DNA of 9,246 bases. It comes from an uncultured Oscillospiraceae bacterium. Its GTDB lineage: Bacteria > Bacillota > Clostridia > Oscillospirales > Oscillospiraceae. The notes below the pieces were generated by a model. It worked only from the letters and a program-made list of their open reading frames with translations. It was not told the DNA's origin and ran no database searches. The DNA is taken from positions 1 through 9,246 of the forward strand of contig CAKUCT010000061.1 of NCBI GenBank assembly GCA_934643765.1, in the 5' to 3' direction. Both the position numbers and the translations under genes were made by a program. Of the stretch, positions 5,644 to 9,246 are shown one piece after another (the first letter of the stretch is position 1; the number at the start of each line of letters is the position of its first letter).

Positions 5644-6474
5644 CTATTTGACTGGCGGGGTCTGATGCAGCAGCGCCAGCTGGTAAAATGCCACGGCGCT
5701 GGCCGCCGCGACGTTCAAAGAATCCACACCGTGCGTCATCGGGACCGTTACCACGTGGTCGCAGCGGGCGATGGTCTCCGGCTTTAGTCCGGGGCCCTCC
5801 GAGCCCATGACGATGGCGAGCTTTGCAATGCCTGCCAGCGCCGGGTCCCACAGGACCTTCGCATCCTCGCGCAGCGCCATCGCGGCGGTCTGGAAGCCAA
5901 GCTTGTGCAGAAAGCCCTGCCAATCCGCTTGCGGGAGGAAGGCCCACGGCACCTGAAAGACCGTTCCCATGCTGACGCGGATGGAGCGCCTGTAAAGCGG
6001 GTCCGTGCAGTCCGGCGTGAGCAGCACCGCGTCAATGCCAAGCGCCGCCGCCGAGCGGAAGATTGCGCCGAGATTGGTCGGGTTCATCACATCCTCCAAA
6101 ACCGCGACACGGGCCGCGCCTTGCAGCAGCGTTTCGGGCTGCTGCGGTGCGGGTCTTCGCATTGCGCAGAGCATGCCGCGCGTGAGCGCGTAGCCGGTCA
6201 GCTGCTCTAAAACCGGGAGCTCTGCTGTATAGACAGGCAGATCGTCCGGGCACCGGGCCAAAAGCGACGCGGCCTGCGGAAGCAAGCGGGTCTCCGCCAG
6301 AAAGGACACCGGCATAAGCCCCGCGGAAAGCGCCCGGTCAATCACGAGCGCGCTTTCAGCAATGAAAAGGCCCTGCTCCGGGTGCTCGCGGCAGACGAGC
6401 TGGTTTTCACTCAGCCGGGCGTACACATCCAGCGCGGGCGCCTCGAAATCCTGAATCGGAATGATTGTCCCCAT
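5644..6474 (-). CDS. SpoU/TrmH-family RNA 2'-O-ribose methyltransferase
   Basis: SAM-dependent methyltransferase of the SPOUT class that methylates a ribose 2'-OH in rRNA or tRNA. The 276 residues comprise an N-terminal part resembling the SpoU substrate-binding domain (about 20-105) and a catalytic knot with the three family motifs: NPTNLGAIFRSA (131-142, catalytic Arg140), IVMGSEGPGL (221-230) and VPMTHGVDSLNVAAASA (244-260). These last two build the SAM pocket. The target nucleotide cannot be read; RlmB- and TrmH-like enzymes share these motifs. ATG 6474 lies six bases after the HAD stop codon with no clear ribosome binding site, so translation may depend on coupling. It is the last gene of the operon, ending at a strong terminator. 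Confidence 0.93.
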   Translation of the reverse strand: MGTIIPIQDFEAPALDVYARLSENQLVCREHPEQGLFIAESALVIDRALSAGLMPVSFLAETRLLPQAASLLARCPDDLPVYTAELPVLEQLTGYALTRGMLCAMRRPAPQQPETLLQGAARVAVLEDVMNPTNLGAIFRSAAALGIDAVLLTPDCTDPLYRRSIRVSMGTVFQVPWAFLPQADWQGFLHKLGFQTAAMALREDAKVLWDPALAGIAKLAIVMGSEGPGLKPETIARCDHVVTVPMTHGVDSLNVAAASAVAFYQLALLHQTPPVK

Positions 6475-6480
6475 AGCGCG

Positions 6481-7305
6481 TTACAGGCCGAGAACCTGCT
6501 CAATCATGCGGGCCAGGCCGTCTTCTTCGTTCGATTCCGCCACTGCGTCGGCGCAGGTTTTGACCGCATCGGAGGCATTGCCCATCGCGACGCCGAGCCC
6601 CGCCGCGCGCAGCATGGAGCAGTCGTTGGTGTCGTCGCCGAAGGCCATGCACTGCGCAATCGGGATATCGAGCATGGCGCAGAGCTTGGCCAGGGCGTCG
6701 CCCTTGGTGGCCAGTTTGGCATTGACTTCGATGTTATTGATAATAGAGCTGGAGACGGCGTAGTCCGGGAATTTCTCGGTCATTTCGTCCAGATAGAAAA
6801 ACTTTTTCTCCAGATCGCGGAAATAGACGATCATCTTCTGAATGCTCGGCGCGGCGTGCAGCTGGGCGTCAAAATGTTCGGTCGGCAGATAGGCCCGCTG
6901 CAGAACAGAGGCCGAGGCGGCGGACGGCATGACCTGCGGCAGCTGCGCATAGTCGCCGGAGGACATCCAGCCCTGATCGTTCTGATAGAAGCCGCACAGA
7001 GCCGGAAGCGTCTGCATATACGCGTGCATCCGCTCGGCCTGCGGCAGATCCATTTCCGTGCGCGCAAGAATCTGCTTGGTCTTGCCGTCATAGATCGAAG
7101 CGCCGTTGATCAGAATCATGTAGCGCACCAGCGCCGCGTCCTGCAGCTCCGGCGGCAGCGCGATGAAAAGCCGGCCCGTCGCCGGGACGAGCAGCACGCC
7201 CTTGGCGTTGGCCGCTTCCAGCGCGGCCTGCGTGCGAGGAGAGATGGTTTTGTCGGGGCGCAGAAGCGTCCCGTCCAGATCAAATGCAATCAGTTTGATG
7301 TCCAT
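6481..7305 (-). CDS. Cof-type HAD-IIB family phosphatase
   Basis: Cytoplasmic HAD hydrolase, generally acting on sugar phosphates or other small phosphorylated metabolites. The 274 residues show motif I DLDGT (nucleophile D9, acid/base D11), motif II around PATGR with T43, motif III Lys201 in ATKGDAL and motif IV GDDTND (223-228). The long insert between motifs II and III (about 80-190) is the C2B cap typical of the Cof subfamily. Length fits the family. ATG 7305 has GGGAGA seven bases upstream and leads directly into motif I. It lies 36 bases after the acetyltransferase gene and six before the methyltransferase gene, so it is the middle gene of the operon. Substrate is unknown, since Cof enzymes are often broad. 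Confidence 0.93.
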   Translation of the reverse strand: MDIKLIAFDLDGTLLRPDKTISPRTQAALEAANAKGVLLVPATGRLFIALPPELQDAALVRYMILINGASIYDGKTKQILARTEMDLPQAERMHAYMQTLPALCGFYQNDQGWMSSGDYAQLPQVMPSAASASVLQRAYLPTEHFDAQLHAAPSIQKMIVYFRDLEKKFFYLDEMTEKFPDYAVSSSIINNIEVNAKLATKGDALAKLCAMLDIPIAQCMAFGDDTNDCSMLRAAGLGVAMGNASDAVKTCADAVAESNEEDGLARMIEQVLGL

Positions 7306-7341
7306 AATGTATCTCCCGGTTAGGATATTTGCGGGGAAAGG

Positions 7342-7908
7342 TCAGGTATTTTCGCGCAGTGCGGCCTCCAGCTGCGCCTGCGGCAGCGCGCCGATCGGGC
7401 GGAAGGGGGCAAGCGGCTCAGAGTAATCGCCGATCTGCTTGGCGTACCAGCTGACATCGCGCCAGCCCTGCTTATAGCCGACGTTTTTGAGCGTCGACAC
7501 GCGCGTAAAGCCAAGCGCCAGATGCATGGCTTCGCTCCGCTCGTTTGGCGATGTGACAATGCCATAGACCGTCTTCACATTCTGCAGCTGCAAAATAGCA
7601 ATGAGCGCGGCATAGAGCTTCGGGCCGAGATGCCTGCCGCGGGCGCTCTTGTCAAGGTAGACCGACAGCTCGCTGCTCGGGCGGTAGGAGACGCGCTCGG
7701 CAAATTTGTGCGCATAGGCATAGCCGAGGATTTTTCCGTCTTCTTCCCAGACAATCCAGGGGTACTCCGCCTGGACGGTGACAATGCGCTGCAGAAATTC
7801 TTCCTGCGACGGAACGGCCTGCTCAAAGGTGATGGTGGTTTCAATATACGGTGCGTAAATATCGAGCATGGCCCGGCAGTCGTCCGGGGATGCAAAACGA
7901 ATGGACAT
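7342..7908 (-). CDS. GNAT N-acetyltransferase (phosphinothricin/amino-acid acetyltransferase-like)
   Basis: Transfers acetyl from acetyl-CoA to an amine; relatives in the Pat/YncA branch act on amino acids or their analogues. The 188-residue protein opens IRFASPDDCRAMLDIYAPYI, the branch's typical start. The acetyl-CoA pyrophosphate loop is at 89-98 (ARGRHLGPKL), followed by YGIVTSPNERSEAMHLALGF (115-134) and a C-terminal GYKQGWRDVSWYAKQI (144-159). The loop's usual second small residue is Pro here (LGPKL). A tail of about 28 residues extends beyond the common end. ATG 7908 has AGGGGG about seven bases upstream. It is the first gene of the operon and is driven by a consensus promoter. Actual substrate is unknown; a role in resistance to phosphinothricin should not be assumed. 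Confidence 0.9.
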   Translation of the reverse strand: MSIRFASPDDCRAMLDIYAPYIETTITFEQAVPSQEEFLQRIVTVQAEYPWIVWEEDGKILGYAYAHKFAERVSYRPSSELSVYLDKSARGRHLGPKLYAALIAILQLQNVKTVYGIVTSPNERSEAMHLALGFTRVSTLKNVGYKQGWRDVSWYAKQIGDYSEPLAPFRPIGALPQAQLEAALRENT

Positions 7909-7937
7909 AAGCCTGCCCCCTGTTTGAAATTTTGATC

Positions 7938-7966
7938 ATCATATCACATGGAAAAAACCTTGTCAA
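7938..7966 (-). promoter_or_regulatory. Promoter of the GNAT-HAD-SpoU operon
   Basis: On the minus strand perfect TTGACA (7961-7966), a 17-base spacer and TATGAT (7938-7943) preceded by TGA give a near-consensus extended promoter. The start site would be near 7931, leaving a leader of about 22 bases before ATG 7908. No operator-like palindrome overlaps it, so it looks constitutive. Confidence 0.88.
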
Positions 7967-8018
7967 TTTGCGGAAAAGCGAAAAAACCGATGCGTTTGCG
8001 GTATTTTTTGATGAAATG

Positions 8019-8046
8019 ATTTGCGCGAAAAGCGGACGGCGCAAAT
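8019..8046. repeat. Inverted repeat between divergent promoters
   Basis: ATTTGCGC (8019-8026) is exactly complementary to GCGCAAAT (8039-8046), with a 12-base loop. It lies between the GNAT promoter and the csoR2 promoter, ending six bases before the latter's -35 region. No T run follows, so it could be a protein-binding site rather than a terminator. Confidence 0.45.
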
Positions 8047-8052
8047 TCCCGC

Positions 8053-8079
8053 TTGTTTTTTAAAACGATGTGCTATAAT
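8053..8079 (+). promoter_or_regulatory. Promoter of the second CsoR-family gene
   Basis: A perfect TATAAT (8074-8079) preceded by TGC forms an extended -10. The best -35 is TTGTTT (8053-8058) at a short 15-base spacing, which the extended -10 may compensate. The start site is expected near 8086, just before the palindrome at 8098-8115. Confidence 0.72.
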
Positions 8080-8097
8080 CAGGTGCACGAAGATAAT

Positions 8098-8115
8098 ACC
8101 ATACAGGGGTATGGT
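8098..8115. promoter_or_regulatory. Operator-like palindrome of the second CsoR-family gene
   Basis: ACCATAC (8098-8104) and GTATGGT (8109-8115) are perfect seven-bp arms around AGGG. The core TACAGGGGTAT (8102-8112) is identical to 11 bases of the opposite strand of csoR operator 1. It starts about 12 bases after the predicted start site, where a bound repressor would block early elongation or polymerase entry. Binding by the adjacent repressor is inferred from position and similarity. Confidence 0.72.
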
Positions 8116-8136
8116 GTAAAGAGAGCGGGTGCAGAT

Positions 8137-8400
8137 ATGAAAGCAGATCATAAATCGGTTCTGCGGAAGCTTAAAATTGCAAGGGGCCAGATTGAGGGCC
8201 TGATTCAGATGGTGGACGAAGACCGGTACTGCGTGGAGATTTCCAACCAGCTTATGGCGACGCAGGCCCTGCTCAAGAGCATCAACCAAGAGGTCGTCCG
8301 GGCGCACATTGAAGGCTGCGTGCGCGAGGCAGTGCAGACGGACGGCGTGAACCAGAAGCTGGAGGAGGCACTGGATCTTCTCAAGCGGATGTCGCAGTAA
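8137..8400 (+). CDS. Second CsoR/RcnR-family metal-sensing repressor
   Basis: DUF156-family repressor of 87 residues. It has the Cys-His-Cys triad C32, H57 and C61 with CsoR's 25- and 4-residue spacings, plus the core RKLKIARGQIEGLIQM (10-25). The His argues against the CstR branch, which senses sulfur with two cysteines, and Cys61 argues against RcnR, which uses His there. It lacks the N-terminal CPMC of the paralog at 5208-5516 and is clearly diverged from it. ATG 8137 is the first in-frame ATG after the operator; its ribosome binding site is weak (GGGTG). A DUF6273 gene follows 31 bases later in the same direction, and the palindrome upstream suggests self-control. Copper is the best guess for its ligand, but another thiophilic signal is possible because no transporter or chaperone is adjacent. 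Confidence 0.88.
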   Translation: MKADHKSVLRKLKIARGQIEGLIQMVDEDRYCVEISNQLMATQALLKSINQEVVRAHIEGCVREAVQTDGVNQKLEEALDLLKRMSQ

Positions 8401-8431
8401 AAAGATACAGCAGAAGGGACGGAAGCAAGCC

Positions 8432-9127
8432 ATGCAAGCACCACAGACAAAAACCAGCGAGGCGCTGGAGGAAGCGTATCAACAGGCAAAGCAGCTCTAT
8501 CTGACCCATACGACGATGGCGGAGCTGGAGCAGGCCGCGCAGCAGTTTCAGGTGCTCGGCGATTATTCGCGCGCACCGTGGTATCTCGACCGGTGCCGGG
8601 TGCTGCGGCAGTTTGAGGTTGGCAATGTTGTGCCGTTTGGAACCTTTGCCGGGAAGGCAATTTCCTGGCGCGTGCTGGAGCAGCGCGGCAAGCTGCGGCT
8701 GCTGCTTGCGCAGACGCTGGTTGCGGAAAAGGCGTATAATGATCTTCGGATTCTGATGAGTTGGAAAGAGTCCAGCCTTCGCCGCTGGCTGAACCATGAA
8801 TTTCTGGAGCAGGCGTTTACGAAGGAAGAGCGCAGCCAGATTATCGCGTCCCGGGTCCACGCGATCGAAAACCCGGTCTACAGTACGCCCGGCGGGCAGG
8901 ACTGCATGGACAAGGTTTTTATCTTTGGGCTGGAAGAGCTGGACAAATACTGTCCGGATGCGGAAAGCCGGAATATGGGCGCGTGGTGGTGGACGCGCAC
9001 GCCGGGCAGCAATCTGGTCTCCGCGGTGAGCGTGGACGCAGAGGGCGCGGTCTATATGCCGGGCATCAATATCAACTATGCCGACGGCGGCGTATGCCCG
9101 GCGATGTGGGTGCTGCTCAAGGCATAA
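8432..9127 (+). CDS. DUF6273 domain protein with N-terminal TPR-like segment
   Basis: Function unknown. Of 231 residues, about 10-60 form helices ending in QQFQVLGDYSRAPWYLDRC, the TPR-like LGDY unit often seen in front of this domain. Residues 64-231 carry the DUF6273 landmarks: GNVVPFG (64-70), ISWRVLEQ (78-85), a SLRRWLN segment (115-121), DKVFIFGLEEL (160-170), WWTRTPGS (186-193) and GGVCPAMWVLLK (219-230). The fold is probably related to sulfatase-modifying-factor or lectin-like domains, but that is from memory and uncertain. There is no signal peptide or membrane segment, so it is probably cytoplasmic. ATG 8432 has GGAAG six bases before it. It is downstream of the second CsoR-family gene with a 31-base gap and no promoter between, so it is probably under that repressor. 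DUF6273 identity is from recognised motifs, not from a search. Confidence 0.82.
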   Translation: MQAPQTKTSEALEEAYQQAKQLYLTHTTMAELEQAAQQFQVLGDYSRAPWYLDRCRVLRQFEVGNVVPFGTFAGKAISWRVLEQRGKLRLLLAQTLVAEKAYNDLRILMSWKESSLRRWLNHEFLEQAFTKEERSQIIASRVHAIENPVYSTPGGQDCMDKVFIFGLEELDKYCPDAESRNMGAWWWTRTPGSNLVSAVSVDAEGAVYMPGININYADGGVCPAMWVLLKA

Positions 9128-9141
9128 TTTTGAAAATTGAA

Positions 9142-9167
9142 AGCCGTGAAGCGGAAGCTTCACGGCT
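9142..9167. terminator. Hairpin after the DUF6273 gene
   Basis: An 11-bp perfect stem AGCCGTGAAGC (9142-9152) pairs with 9157-9167 around the tetraloop GGAA. It lies 14 bases past the stop codon, the expected place for a terminator, yet the plus strand has no T run after it (CAGTCTGTCG). The minus strand is followed by TTTCAATTTTC, so it may serve a minus-strand gene beyond the right edge as well. Confidence 0.55.
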
Positions 9168-9184
9168 CAGTCTGTCGAAAAACC

Positions 9185-9246
9185 TTACAGGCGAATGATT
9201 ACGGAAAGGAAGATAGTGTGAAAGAAACCCATCAGGGGTGTCTTTC
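9185..9246 (+). repeat. 62-bp dispersed repeat, copy 2 (runs into window edge)
   Basis: Same sequence and orientation as 2287-2348 with three substitutions. As in copy 1 it follows a GC-rich hairpin and a short AGNCTGTC element (9169-9176 here, 2278-2285 in copy 1). Copy 2 has an extra GAAAAACC between that element and TTACAG. The match continues to the last base of the window. Confidence 0.8.

Noticed and set aside
6382..7323. 313-codon open frame on the plus strand
   Set aside because: It crosses the antisense of both the HAD and SpoU genes and has no domain; an antisense shadow.
8137..8400. CstR (persulfide sensor) or RcnR (nickel/cobalt) identity for the second repressor
   Set aside because: CstR lacks the His that is present here at position 57, and RcnR has His where this protein has Cys61. 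The C-H-C triad fits CsoR best.
8381..9163. 260-codon open frame on the minus strand
   Set aside because: Antisense to the DUF6273 gene and overlapping the terminal hairpin. The plus-strand gene has better motifs and an operon context.

Overview
The window looks like chromosomal DNA of a GC-rich Bacillota, most likely a gut clostridium of the Oscillospiraceae/Ruminococcaceae type. The reasons are strong Shine-Dalgarno (SD) sites, near-consensus sigma-A promoters, a CsoR/CopA copper operon whose CsoR has an extra N-terminal CxxC, a YclM-like aspartokinase and a DUF6273 protein. No taxonomic search was possible, so this is inference. No rRNA, tRNA, transposase, phage gene or CRISPR array was seen.

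Layout, left to right. (1) 1-809, minus: a nucleoside hydrolase cut by the window edge, with its own promoter just downstream of the next gene. (2) 875-2164, minus: a monofunctional aspartate kinase. (3) 2165-2479: a non-coding stretch packed with inverted repeats. It holds two copies of one terminator-like hairpin, a 15-bp perfect stem and a 62-bp repeat that recurs at the right edge (9185-9246). (4) 2480-5516, minus: csoR then copA, a copper-responsive efflux unit. Two CsoR-type operators sit on the csoR promoter. CopA carries a C-terminal CopZ-like domain preceded by an internal ribosome binding site. (5) 5595-7966, minus: a three-gene operon (GNAT acetyltransferase, Cof-type HAD phosphatase, SpoU/TrmH RNA methyltransferase) with a consensus promoter and a clear intrinsic terminator. 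(6) 8053-9167, plus: a divergent unit with a second CsoR-family repressor, its own operator, and a DUF6273 protein.

How the genes work together. The best-defined system is copper homeostasis: CsoR senses Cu(I) and controls CopA, which exports it. The CopZ-like tail may also be made alone as a chaperone. The second CsoR paralog has the same Cys-His-Cys metal triad, and its operator shares an 11-bp core with the copper operators, so the DUF6273 gene may belong to a related metal- or thiol-responsive regulon. The aspartokinase, nucleoside hydrolase and the GNAT-HAD-SpoU operon look like ordinary metabolic or housekeeping neighbours.

The most interesting points are the CopA/CopZ fusion with an embedded start site, the second CsoR-DUF6273 unit, and the hairpin-rich repeat family.
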